Shown here piece by piece: positions 52,164-63,173 of a stretch of DNA of 64,000 nucleotides (position 1 is its first letter; each line of letters opens with the position of its first letter). The DNA comes from Cantharellus purpuraceus. Its lineage: Eukaryota > Basidiomycota > Agaricomycetes > Cantharellales > Hydnaceae. The notes below the pieces were generated by a model. The model ran no database searches. It was not told where the DNA came from and worked only from the letters and a program-made list of their open reading frames with translations. The position numbers and the translations under genes are program-made. Location: assembly GCA_025174535.1 (NCBI GenBank), contig JALBUN010000001.1, positions 868,001-932,000 on the forward strand, in the 5' to 3' direction.

Positions 52164-53360
52164 TTACTGTATATGAATTGACTTGCTGTGTGTTCTAGTA
52201 AGTTGTTCGAGCAGCTCCTTATCAGCACGATAATTTGACAGTTTCAGGCATGTCACCAAACCTGTTGTTGGGTCGTCCAAATCTGACATCACCCGTTGCT
52301 GCACAAAGTTAACAAGTGGATCCAGGTTGACGTGCGTGGGCGGCCATGATGGGGACCTGAAAAGCCTAACCGTTTTGAGCTGAGGACATGCAGAACTGAA
52401 GTCACGATCATGAGGGCACAGGGCAACGAGCAGCTGCTCCAAGTCACTATCAATGCCATAGAGAGCAAGAGTTTCGAGGTGTTGTAAATGGTTCAATATG
52501 GCATGGATGCTTGGTCTCCCAAATATGTTTGCTTGCAAATGGCGCAGCTGGACAGTCCCATGTCCACAAATGCCATCCAGAGCTTCGTTCAATCTTTCTC
52601 CTCCCAGATAAAGACTCTCGAGCGAGGGAACATTGAGGCATGCGAGAAAATTGATTGAATAGTCTTCATAACCTGTGCAAAAGGTAAAAGACTTGAGGTA
52701 TTGTAAAACCACTCTGGGAAGCTCATCGGGGAATTCTGGGATTATTTCAGTGCATATACTCCACTCCAAAGAGATGAGATTGGGCAGAACATCAAGAAGC
52801 TTGAGGCACGGCATAATCGAAATACCACGTAGAGAGGAGAAACGAAGGTGGTGCACGTTCTGCATGGGTTTGAAAAACATGAACTTGACCAAATTGTCCA
52901 TGCAGCTGAGATCAAGTCTACGGAGCTCAGGACAGTGAATACCACCTAATCGAGTTCCTATACCCCTGCGGAGAACGAGGCTCTGCAACATGAGAGCATT
53001 TGTTGATACACCTTGGGGAAACAGTTCATTGCACTCTGGCGCACGAAGGGAGCGGATCCGCCAGAACACTCTATGAAGCATTGCATAAATAGGTTTCCTT
53101 TGCTCATTGGGGGTGTAGAAAAAGGCGGTGTGAATAACTACGTCCAATGGGTGTGACTTTGCTTTCTTGATCCATAAAGAAACAGTGTCTATAATCGGAA
53201 ATGGTTTGCCGAGGACCAGCATTGCCCAAATGCGAGGTTCGTTGTTTAGAATGGTGCGCCATGCCCGACACACTTGTTCAAGTCGTGCGCGAGCCTGTTG
53301 CACGTCACCTCCATTGGGCCAATTCCGATCCTGCCAAGACCAAGAATTTCCGTACACCAA
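52164..53360 (-). CDS. F-box/LRR-like protein (5' end uncertain)
   Basis: A 398-codon open frame on the minus strand ends at 52,164. Its start carries the second half of an F-box-type helix (LEQVCRAWRTILNNEPRIW), followed by LWIKKAKSHPLDVVI and irregular leucine-rich repeats (LRRLDLSCMDNL, HHLRFSSLRGI, LPNLISLEWS, PSLESLYLGG, LQHLETLALYGI, CPQLKTVRLF), the layout of Agaricomycete F-box proteins. No ATG fits at the 5' end: the frame opens with TTG at 53,360, and an acceptor TTTTTCAG lies 7 bases upstream, so a first exon is implied. The expected LPxEll F-box start is not found upstream to 53,480. Likely role: substrate adaptor in ubiquitination, by family. The missing N-half suggests a broken gene. 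Confidence 0.65.
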   Translation of the reverse strand: MVYGNSWSWQDRNWPNGGDVQQARARLEQVCRAWRTILNNEPRIWAMLVLGKPFPIIDTVSLWIKKAKSHPLDVVIHTAFFYTPNEQRKPIYAMLHRVFWRIRSLRAPECNELFPQGVSTNALMLQSLVLRRGIGTRLGGIHCPELRRLDLSCMDNLVKFMFFKPMQNVHHLRFSSLRGISIMPCLKLLDVLPNLISLEWSICTEIIPEFPDELPRVVLQYLKSFTFCTGYEDYSINFLACLNVPSLESLYLGGERLNEALDGICGHGTVQLRHLQANIFGRPSIHAILNHLQHLETLALYGIDSDLEQLLVALCPHDRDFSSACPQLKTVRLFRSPSWPPTHVNLDPLVNFVQQRVMSDLDDPTTGLVTCLKLSNYRADKELLEQLTRTHSKSIHIQ

Positions 53361-54016
53361 TTGATCTGAAAAACAGCCCTACCCGCCCTTGTGTGCCGTT
53401 CTGCAGGTTTCTCACCTTTTTCCGCCCGCTATGCCTCCAAATCGGGTCAAGTCACCAGTTCGAGACTCCATCCTAGCCTTTCTCCATTAATTAGTGGATT
53501 ACACCACCGACCTACTGTAAACCTGATTCCTTAGGGCTCATATCACTTGAACTCAGGGTATACTCATATACCATTGATATTCGTCTATCGTCTCGTTGCC
53601 TTCTTGACCAAGTTGTTTCTCAAAAGAAATACCCACCGCTTATACAACTGGCAATCGAGCAACCTCACTAAGTCTAGGTATTCTAACTGGAGAGGTCAAG
53701 ATTAAAGATAATCATAAGCCGGCGCGTGTACCTTCGACGCCAGCTCCCGCAACACCTTTTTCGACTATGTTCATAATCTATAGGCAGATAAGACATTCCA
53801 ATAAGAAATGTCTAGTGATTCATTCATTGTGTTTGGGTCGTGATAGAAGACAACAGGTGTACAGCGTCCAGAAATACAGTCAAGTTACATGTAGCTCAAG
53901 TAGATGGGTAAAACTGTGACTGGCAAATATTGAAAAAGCAAAGCAGTGGTGCGTTGTCCCTAGATAGATACAGCTCACATATGCCATGTCTCCCCCTAAA
54001 ACACTCAATACATCTA
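53361..54016. other. Intergenic, no feature identified
   Basis: 656 bp between two minus-strand genes: 5' region of the first and 3' flank of the second. A possible short first exon (ATG at about 53,472) with donor GTGAGA and acceptor TTTTTCAG is out of frame with the downstream ORF. No repeat of the families seen to the left. Confidence 0.4.
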
Positions 54017-57000
54017 TCACATGATGATACATCCTCGCTCCTCATCGTTCGCCAAGCCAACGCCGGATGGAGATGACGAACCGGATCCCGACGATCTACT
54101 CCCAGCCCACTGGGTGAGCCACCGAGGTCTCGAGGACGGGCCCGCGTCACTAGTACGGAAAAGCTGCTCGTCCTCGTCGTCTAGATTTCCAGTCTGTCTG
54201 AACACCTCCCCTAACACTCCAGCGTCAGTATTCCGCCTCGCGCTCAGCGCCATCTTTCTCCGCTTCTCGCGCGCCTGTCGGACCGCATCCACAGTCTGCC
54301 ATGACCAGAAGCTCTTGAGAGTGACCCGCGAATCGTCGCAGTCGTCCAAATCCACTTTACCCAAGATCCCCACCGCCCCAAGGTCTTCTTTATCTCTCGA
54401 GTCCACATAGCCTAACAAACGCGCCTCGTAGTGCCGGAAACCCTTTCTGGCACGGATTCGACCTGAACTGGCGAGGTCCTTAACCAGCGTTTCCGTAATT
54501 GCTCGACAATCCACTGCGACGATCTCTGCACCACGTAATTGCCGCTGCTTGACAAGCTTTACAAACTCCCTCAATACCGCCCCCGAGATCCGCGTATTGT
54601 CACACTCCAAAACCTTGAGACGTTGGCACCTACGTATAAGCGATAATAAGGCGTCGTTGGTAATATTGAAAGCGTAGGAAAGAATCAGATGTTCGAGATT
54701 TTGCCCAAGCGGTGGTGGCTGAACTCGCACACCTCTCCCAAACGCCTCGCTGGGAGGGCTTGACGTCAATACTTCAAGAACGGCATCCGTGACATCAGCA
54801 GCATCCTCCAGGTCAAGGCGTCGCAGAAGCGGCGTTGTGGCCAACAAGCGTACCAGACCCTCGTCCTTTAATTCCGGCCCGATTCCAGCGAGCTCCAAAA
54901 ACTCCAGTTGTGGTACACAATGTGCGAGATGTGTGCACGTCAAATCCGTGAGCCGAAAACACGAAGACAAGTTCAAATGCCGCAGGCGCGTCAAACGCTT
55001 GATGCAAGGTCCCAAATGAGACAATGGATCACGACCCATTTCGCGGAAGGTAAGCTCAACCTTTCGTTGACAGGAAGTATCAGAAGGTGAATCCCATGTC
55101 TCATCCCACATGATAAAGGCTTCTATCGCCTCATCCGTAAGGTCCCGCGCCCCGCTAAGGTCCAAGACTTCCAAGCTCGGAACTCGCTTCCCCAGGGCAC
55201 TAAGGTCCTCCGCATTGAGTCGCTTGAGGCCAGACACTCGAAGGACCCTCAACCTGGTAGGACAGTCCGATTGTCCCGTAACTACATCCCGCGCAGTGAT
55301 CGGAAGATTGCCCTCCTCGCTCGTCCAAGACCTTGCCAGCATGCTATCACCCAAAAGATACCGTATACCCTCACCATCCATGTTTGCACATCTACCCAAG
55401 TCTGCGACTTCTAGTCTCGGACAATACGCTGACAAGACACCGCAAGTCGTGTTCGTGACAGCACTTAGTCCACGCAGATCGACACTGCGCAGGCAAGGCG
55501 CACGAAGAAGGACATGGTGCAAGGAATGTGTCGTGAGAGATGTGCAAGTGCGCAGACAGATATGAGTCAAGTTTGTGGGAGGAAAGGAAGGCGCTGTCAT
55601 AGAGTTTGTGACTCGCTGAGGGTCAAGCAGTATATCTAGCATAGTGTTGATAGAGAGCGATTCCATAAGGGCACGAAGCGTTACAGGGTCAAGATGTGTC
55701 CATCCTCGCAAAGCAAGTGAGCGAACAAATGGTCCTGCATGCTCTGCCAGCCGCAAAAGTAGAGCAGGAGAGAAGTGGGGTGGGGATGATGTCAAGTGCA
55801 ATGCGTCCCATAACTGGCCATCAAACGCGAGCGACTGCCATGTCTTGGAAACCTGCAGGGAAATTGAATCACTCCGAGGGAACAAGTATGATAAACCTAC
55901 CCGAGTAAACTTGACAAGTTCCCGCAACCCCTTGTCACGTCCGACCCATCGGCTTTTCCCAGCAGCACGCACACTCCACACCTGGTCTAGACACTCTCCA
56001 CGCAATGCACGCTGGTGCTGCTCCTCGTGAACTTCTACCAGTGCTTTCAATACGGCCAGCTGTAACTCTCTCGGAAGTTTGTCGTTGAAGCAGTTCAGTG
56101 TAACCACAACTTCTGGTTTCAATTGCTCCATGTTCTCAGTTGGCTCGCGTTCCGTCAGGGAATGCTCCCCCTGCTCCGATCTGTCTTCAGGCTCCCCAAT
56201 GCGGTTCGTGAACGGTCTGGGTTCCGATGTACTGCGAGGCTTTGTTGGCAAAGCAGGCCCAACAGTCTTAGTGATGTTTTCGAGGACACATACGGTCCCC
56301 GACACAGCCTTGTGCGTCACTGTAGCTTGAGATTGTGAGCTAGCCTCCAGGGCGTGACCTTGGCTGCTTGAGCAGCTGACTGATTCTGATCTGTACAGAT
56401 CAGGTTCTTCACGAGAAACATGAGACTCCTGGGGCGTCTGGGAGTGTTTGAGATGAGAAGGCCGTGCCTGCCTAGGTGGGTCGGCCTCGTCATCAGAGTC
56501 GTCTTCACCATCGCTTAAAGTAAATGCAACTGCGCCTTCAGACTCTTCAGCGGGGTTGCGTTTAAACATCTTGCGTAAACCACCTTTGAGCTTTCTGGCA
56601 GCCGGTACCATAGACCTGAGTGAGAAGCAGAACAACTTAAGCATGATGCCTGGATAACATACAAGTAATGGAGGGACAACAGATAGTGCGAGTTGCGCAA
56701 TACTCAAAATGCGGATAATGTATGATGCTCTCACCTGACTTTTCCATGGATTCCCGGACCAGTAAATGTACTGCGGATACTGGCAATGGAGCGGGAGGAA
56801 GAAGAACGGATGGAGCGCAAGGAAATGGACGAGAGTGAGCGACGGTGTGCAGGCAGGCGAGGTCCGGAGGACGCTTCACTAGTTAGGCGTGACGAAGAAG
56901 GACCGGAAAGAGGAGGGGGTGAAGGAGAGGGTGAGGAAGATGCAGAGGACGCCTGAGCTTCCTGGCTTGATCCAAGACCTGGACTCGAAGAAGCGTCTTC

Positions 57001-57894
57001 TACGTCTTCTATGTCTTCTACATCTTCCACCGAACGAGATGCGACGTCTCCATTACGGCTTGAAGGGCCAGCATAAACTCCAGTACCCTCCTCCCCAAAT
57101 TGACGATACTGCGACCCTGGTGAGAGGCGCACGACAGGCGGGTAGGAAGCATCGCCCTCAGCGGCACACCTGTCTTCACGACCATGTATAGACTTAAATT
57201 CGAGGTCAGGATCTTGCACATGTTGAAATTCAAAATCAAATCCGAAAGACTTGTGACACGGAGACGACGAAATCGAGCATTCATCTACTGCCTTGCCTTT
57301 GCCCTTACTGGATGAAGGTTCTAGGGCAATGAAACTGTCATCAAATGGTTCCTGCTGGACAGCTTTGCCCTTGTCGTCCAATATAGGAGTGATGGGGCTC
57401 TCGGCGCGGACATGCTTGTCGTCCCAGCTACCGACAACGCTCGTCATGTCGGTATCATAGCTCGTTCCACCAACCACAGAAGGACTCTGCGGCTTAAATG
57501 GGTAAGCTTTGCCATCAAAGATATGCTTATGACTCGTATGTCGGGGGGGTGAAAAAGAGAAAGACGTTGGAGAGTTGGGAGTAGATGGAGGGGATGGTGA
57601 GTGGTAAGGAATGGGAATGTCTGCAACTCGAGGGCTTGACTTGGAGACCCCCAGATCAAGATCCAAAGCAGGCGGTTCGGGAAGACGTAGCAGAGGGGTA
57701 GAAGGTCCAACCTGAGAGTCAGAGTCGAAAAGCGGAGTGCCGAGAGGGGACATTGTGAAGATGTCCAGAGAGTCACTACGTGATCGGAATGCACGTTGTG
57801 CACTTTCCTCCGAGTCATCGCACGGGACGAGCGTCAACTGAGCATTCTGGGAGGTTTGCAGAGATCCCATAGCAGTGTCCCTGGTAGGTGCCAT
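54017..57894 (-). CDS. F-box/leucine-rich-repeat protein with C-terminal CaaX box, 1,236 aa
   Basis: Three exons: 57,894-56,735, 56,615-55,901 and 55,852-54,017. Intron 1 is 119 nt (GTGAGA...CTCAG); intron 2 is 48 nt (GTAGGT...CTGCAG) and, being a multiple of three, leaves an open read-through. Residues 1-387 are Ser/Pro-rich and disordered. A Lys/Arg-rich patch follows the first junction. An F-box spans about 567-642 (LPRELQLAVLKALVEV, then VSKTWQSLAFDGQLWDAL after splicing). RNI-type LRRs span about 660-1,020 (CLRSVDLRGLSAVTN, LEVLDLSGARDLTDE, LRHLNLSSCFRLTDL, LLRRLDLEDAADVTD, LEHLILSYAFNITND). The C-terminus is CIIM, a CaaX prenylation signal, so the adaptor is probably membrane-attached like FBXL2/FBXL20. 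By family it recruits targets to an SCF ubiquitin ligase. The start codon is the first ATG after a possible 5'-UTR intron. Confidence 0.85.
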
Positions 57895-60825
57895 GAGACC
57901 TGAACCAACTTAGTCAAAAGGCATTACGAAAACAAAAAAGAATTGTCCTCACCAAGCGGCGGATCTTCTTTGGAAATCAACCCCAGAGTCAGAGGAGGTC
58001 GCCCACGGTGAAATAATCGTAAACAGACAGTGTTAGAAACCAAAAGTCAAGCAGTATTGAGCAGTACAGAACGGAAGCTTGTAAGTCGTGTTTGTGATAC
58101 AGAGCAGGGTTGATTATGCTAGTGGTAGTGAAACAAAGATCATGTTGCGGGTGAACGATTGCAGTACATAGTCATCATTGCAGCGGGTTGTTTTGAAGCA
58201 ACTCGGAAACTCCGACTGGACGTTATCAGCGCTCCCCCTATCCATTCTCCTTTCGTTCACATGCCCACCAATCAGTAAAACCCATCGATCGTCATTCCCC
58301 CTAAAATTTCTTCTGCGAGTACTTGATTTGTGAGAAATAAATGGACTTGGAGACCATCACCGAGCTTAGCAAGCTAATACATTGCTTGTCTTGAGCTAAT
58401 TTTACATCTTCAAGAACACGATCAGAGCTGAAGTCTGTCTCTTATGGTCGACTCAGGTGAGGCTACTGGAAAACTGATAATCCACCCTCAATTTTGTTTG
58501 ATCGGTCTACTCACGCGACCAACACCCGATCCTTCTTTGAACTCGGAAAGATAAGGGTTGAGAGATAAGGTTGCACATGGCGGGCAATATACACGCCCAT
58601 CACGCAGACGATGAGCGATGGTACTATGCGCACGGTCAGTTCTGGCGACTACCTGGATCCTAGCTTTACGAACAGACATAACAAACCCTCTGTTTGGAGC
58701 ATGGCCTGGATGTTGGTACATCATTGCAACGGCAAATTATCAACGCGCCCTGGACTATCACTTATGTCTCATATGTGCAATTGAAGGCGCCTTCTACGAG
58801 TGCATGACATGCCTCTCGCCGAATCCAGACCAAAGTCGTGGTCTGCGTACTGGTGTTTCACTGGACTTTTCACATCAGAGAACGACCGTTACCTGGGTGT
58901 GATTGACATAATACCGACAGAAAGCCTCGCAGTGATCTTGCAATGACCTCCGATTTTTACGACCACATTGTGTTCATGCTATATCGCCGCAAGTCCCCTC
59001 ATCTCTCAGTGACCTCCGAGTCTATTTGACCATTACGCGTGGTAATAATGCATATCAAGTCCGGGGAAAACACAAAGTGAGAGGCATAAGGAAAAACAAT
59101 GCGGTATTCTTCCAGCCAAGTTATAGTGAGTCGTACTGCAAGCCCTGCATGACAACGTTCGTCGTCATCTGATCCAAGAGCCACTACCCATGAGTGTGGT
59201 ATATGAGGTTTGTAGCATAGCACGATGGGTGTTTACGGGTATAGATGAATTGCGACTTGACAGAGCAAATATATGCTACATTCCGTGTCTTCATTGATTC
59301 GATGGATGAGAGGCGTAATACCATATGGCGAGAGGATGGCGGCAGCTTACCTGGTTAGTATTATTTCTATGAATCCATGATCAAAGATCTACTTAGGAGA
59401 ATCAACCCAACTTATATCAAAGTGACAAACTGCTAGATGCTTCTGCAGATAGCAACGTGACATGCTATGCCGGATAAGCAGGATCGATGGCGCTGATGGG
59501 AATAGTTGTTAGGATCAAGCTTCCAAGGTCACTATTTCATGGTTGATGGGGTGTCTAGATTGGAAGATTACCAGCAAAGTGGGAAATAAATCCAACGTCA
59601 GGGAAACATGCGAGATCGTTGACGAAATAACATGTACCGCGGCCTCATGGGATGCTGTGTAACAATTGATCTGATAAACACTGCTCAGGTAATAAATCAA
59701 GTGCAGGTGTAGTTGGCTACGTGCATGCATGCATATTTTGAAGTTCATGCGAAGAGGGTCAACCCACCTGCAACGTTATAAAGCGACACACTACGATATA
59801 GATCTTCGACAGTCCTCACAGCTGCATGTATGCACCTTACTGTGGAGGAGGCATTCATCGTGCATCAAGAACCAAACGCATCATCCTGACCCCTAAATAT
59901 CTAGAACACCATCCTCAACTGTGGAATAAAGAGCTATTGACTGGCACATCTTCAATTTTTGGGGCACGCTGGTGTCTTTAACACTATAGACATGGCCAGG
60001 GTATTTCCCGAGATCATTATTGACGTCTTCTTATATGGAGAATAATTTTAATCGAATCAGTCGAATATGAGGCTGCTCCAAGTCTGTGCCTTGGTGATGT
60101 GCAAATAGTAAGATGTCATACATACGGAGAGCGAGGGCTACGAGAGAACCTGTAATCTTCAATCGAGGTTTTCATAATTAGGAGGGAGTCTTGTCGATAT
60201 ATCTGCGGCTTGTGTAACGATAGTAAGACACGGGCGAGTGGCTACCGGCACTCGTTCGTCATTTTTTTTTGGCTGTAACACAGCATCTGTGAAGAACCAA
60301 GTGCACCCGAGTCGGATCAGTAGCACTTTCAACCTCCGAAGGGCAGTTACGGTTTTTGCCGAAACAAGATGGTCCGTGCACAATGCCGAAGAATGCCGGA
60401 AAGAAACTCCGACAGGGTCCGACGAATAAGGTTCAGAGGAAAGGTTTCGAGGTCACACGCGCGTTCAGCTTAGCTCGAGGATACAAAAATGCCAACTCCT
60501 CGAAATGCCCCCACTCTGCCCTCCTTTCCCTCCAACCACTTCCTCCCTTCTTTCAGATCCTCCTTCCATCCTCCATAACTGTGAGTTTACTTAGTCCATC
60601 CACCCTTTATACGCCCTGTATCCCAATATAATATTCTCTCCATCAATCTGCGACAGCGTGCTCACCGTCACCACCAGATCCTCTCAATCTCTCCGCCATT
60701 TCGGCGAGAAGAGCGTAACCGTTCAATGTACGACTTTGATTTGGACTCTTTGAAATCCTTCGGCCAAGTTCACTCATACACGCCATGGTTATCCTACAGC
60801 CGTTTTAAACACTCCCACATACAAC
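57895..60825. other. Intergenic region, no gene identified
   Basis: 2.9 kb between divergent genes. Near 57,904-57,955 the minus strand has a donor-like TTGGTGAGG and an acceptor-like GGTTCAG before the ATG at 57,894, a candidate 5'-UTR intron. Open stretches up to 94 codons (for example 58,618-58,902 plus) show no recognisable protein. The last about 300 bp, with CT-rich tracts, probably hold the promoter of the HMG-like gene. No tRNA or repeat family was recognised. Confidence 0.4.
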
Positions 60826-61175
60826 ATGCCACCCAAGAAGGCAGAGTCTGGTGACAAACCCAAGAAAAAGGGTACGTATACTTTCTGTTACTATCCCCCT
60901 ATTTTCTTGAATACCCTCATGTCGTCGAGTGCTAATCGTGTTCAATTACAGGTAGAACCGGCGGCGGTGCAAAGAAGATATCTGCCTATAATAAATACGT
61001 CCAACAAGAGCTTGCACGACTCAAGGCGGAAGACCCAGAGATGCCTCACACTGAGCGGTACGTCGCCTTCCACCGTTGTGGGGTGAAAGCTCATACTATA
61101 TATCTCGTCGTGCTGTGTAGGTTTAAGCTCGCTGCGCAGAATTGGAAAAAGGCCAAAGAGAACCCCAAGGCATAA
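60826..61175 (+). CDS. Small HMG/YABBY-like nuclear protein, 68 aa
   Basis: Three exons: 60,826-60,871, 60,952-61,057 and 61,121-61,175. Introns are 80 nt (GTACGT...TTACAG) and 63 nt (GTACGT...GTGTAG), with phases 1 and 2 that join exactly. The product has a basic N-terminus (MPPKKAESGDKPKKK) and then a single HMG-superfamily helix pair (SAYNKYVQQELARLK, then HTERFKLAAQNWKKAK). It resembles the YABBY-type C-terminal domain found in small fungal proteins. Likely a DNA-binding chromatin protein in the nucleus, inferred from the fold and basic tail. The total of 207 coding bases including the stop divides by three, and every junction keeps frame, which supports the model. Confidence 0.85.
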
Positions 61176-63173
61176 TATCCCCATCCACAACCTTCAACCC
61201 TTCTCTGCTCGTGTTATCGTTTCCGCACCGCTCCACCATACGTGTACCTCTCCTTTGTCGGCGCCCGCAGTTTCGTGTATTCTATCCTACTTTTCATTTT
61301 CTTTGTCACCACCCATTGTTGTTCACGGATGGAAGAGGATATGCATCAGAATGTTTGGATAACGTGGAGTTCCGGGTGGGTCTGAGACGACATTTATCGT
61401 CTGTTGTTTTGACTTTGTCCCAATACTACTCTTTGATGAATTAGCGATCCATGTATCCACGTACTCCATGCACGTGTGAGAGCTTTTTGGCGGACATGCT
61501 ATTCTTACCTTGATGCCATGGCTTCTTAACACATGCGAAGGCTTGAACCCATCGTGGTTTGTAACGTGTTTAATCGATTCTCCGTTCTTGCTCCATCATG
61601 CAAATGATCAAGGCAGGCTGCAATGATTAGATAGTGCCCAAATGTCAAGACGCTTTTGGTCGTTATGCAACTCCTGCCTCCCGTACTTCTTGATTTGATA
61701 TGTGTGTGAGAACACCTCTTGCCTTTTGCCAGCAGTGCTTACTATGCATGTCACAAAGATTGATTGGATGTTTCAAAACTTCAATATCAGGCCACTGAAA
61801 TGACATGCATGTCACGGTGCGAGGCGAGAAAATCGCTTCGCTCGCTTCCTGGTGCCATTGGCGGAGATTGGTCTGAGAGCTTCATTCGCTTCCTTTTCAA
61901 AGGAAATCGCTTCGACTTGTTTTAAGGACAAGTGATCATTAGCAAATTAGCAAACAGGTCTGCACAACAGCTTGGCGGTTTTCGGAGGCCGGGAGTTGTG
62001 ACAAAGATCTCACCGTGACATTTGACACACTGCTCCTCGACTCGATATCCCCCAGTGCAAATGGGAAGCTTATGACACATGGTTTTAGGTCCTTGGAGAA
62101 TATGGCTCCCACCCTATACCCACCAGCTGCAATCTTACAGTCTAATACGAAAATCTGAGGGTGATTTGTAACTCCTCATCACGCATATAAAAGAATGTAC
62201 GTTTTTCTTTCTTTCCCAGGAGCTCCCCCCGAATATATCACTAATATTCTGCAGAACGACACAATCAAGCCATAATCATGTACACAAATACCAATGATGA
62301 CACGTCGGTGAGGACTAGTACTGTTACAGTAATTGCGATCACGACCAGCGAATGTACATTCAATCTTATATATGTGAGCACCGCGGCCCGCTCGGGGCCT
62401 TTTCATCCGAATTTACCAAAGCGTTATATTGATGGCTGACATTTTTATGCGTGCGTGCTTTACGTCACCAAAACATCCTGGTTGAAGCTGATCAATTGTA
62501 TGTTAGCATCATCACTCACGGCAGGGGCATCCACAGGTACACCCTTTATCAACTATTACTACGTATCCTGCATGTCGATCTTCTTCCGAATTCAATCTTG
62601 TGAATGGCCCTGATATGTCCATTTGAAGACACCTTTAAACTGGGAAAAGAGGTGGTGCGAGGCTGCATGTGTTTTCAGACCCGTTCACTGGATGTTATTA
62701 CAATTGTAGTGCTACTGAGACACAAGCCCCTCTTCCCTTTCTAAATCTAATGGTATCATTGCACTCGTGCTTTTGCCAAGTTGGCTATATGGACGGAACA
62801 TATAACCCCTAGGAGAGCAATTTGACTATGTCTGCTTCTTGATCAAATAGTCAAATATCACGAGACATGTATGTACGTACTCCTTCCGAAAGTGAAACAA
62901 TGTGTAGCTTCGGAGAGAATAACTGGCTTAAATGAACCGATCTACAAATGCGCATGAGGAAATTGCGCACAATTTAAGAGATATTCTACCAATCGACCAA
63001 TCGACCAAGATCATGACATCAACTCTGCTATTGGACTACAAAAGCTAATTGGATGGTGTGAGTTGAATCACACCTCGTAAGAAAAATTTCGTACAACACC
63101 ACTCTACCTATGGGGGCCAAGGTTGAACTGATCCCCACCACAAGTTGTGTAAGTCCTCCCCTAAGGCAGTCAT
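61176..63173. other. Intergenic region, no gene identified
   Basis: 2.0 kb between the HMG-like gene and the convergent dioxygenase gene. The first few hundred bases probably include the 3' UTR. Only short ORFs without recognisable products. No match to the repeat families of the left part. Confidence 0.4.

Noticed and set aside
53440..53475. AGTTCGAGACTCC resembling a tRNA B box
   Set aside because: No matching A box, acceptor stem or cloverleaf can be drawn around it.
58618..58902. 94-codon ORF between genes as a candidate gene
   Set aside because: No recognisable domain, no splice context and no neighbour relation. ORFs of this size are expected by chance in 2.9 kb.
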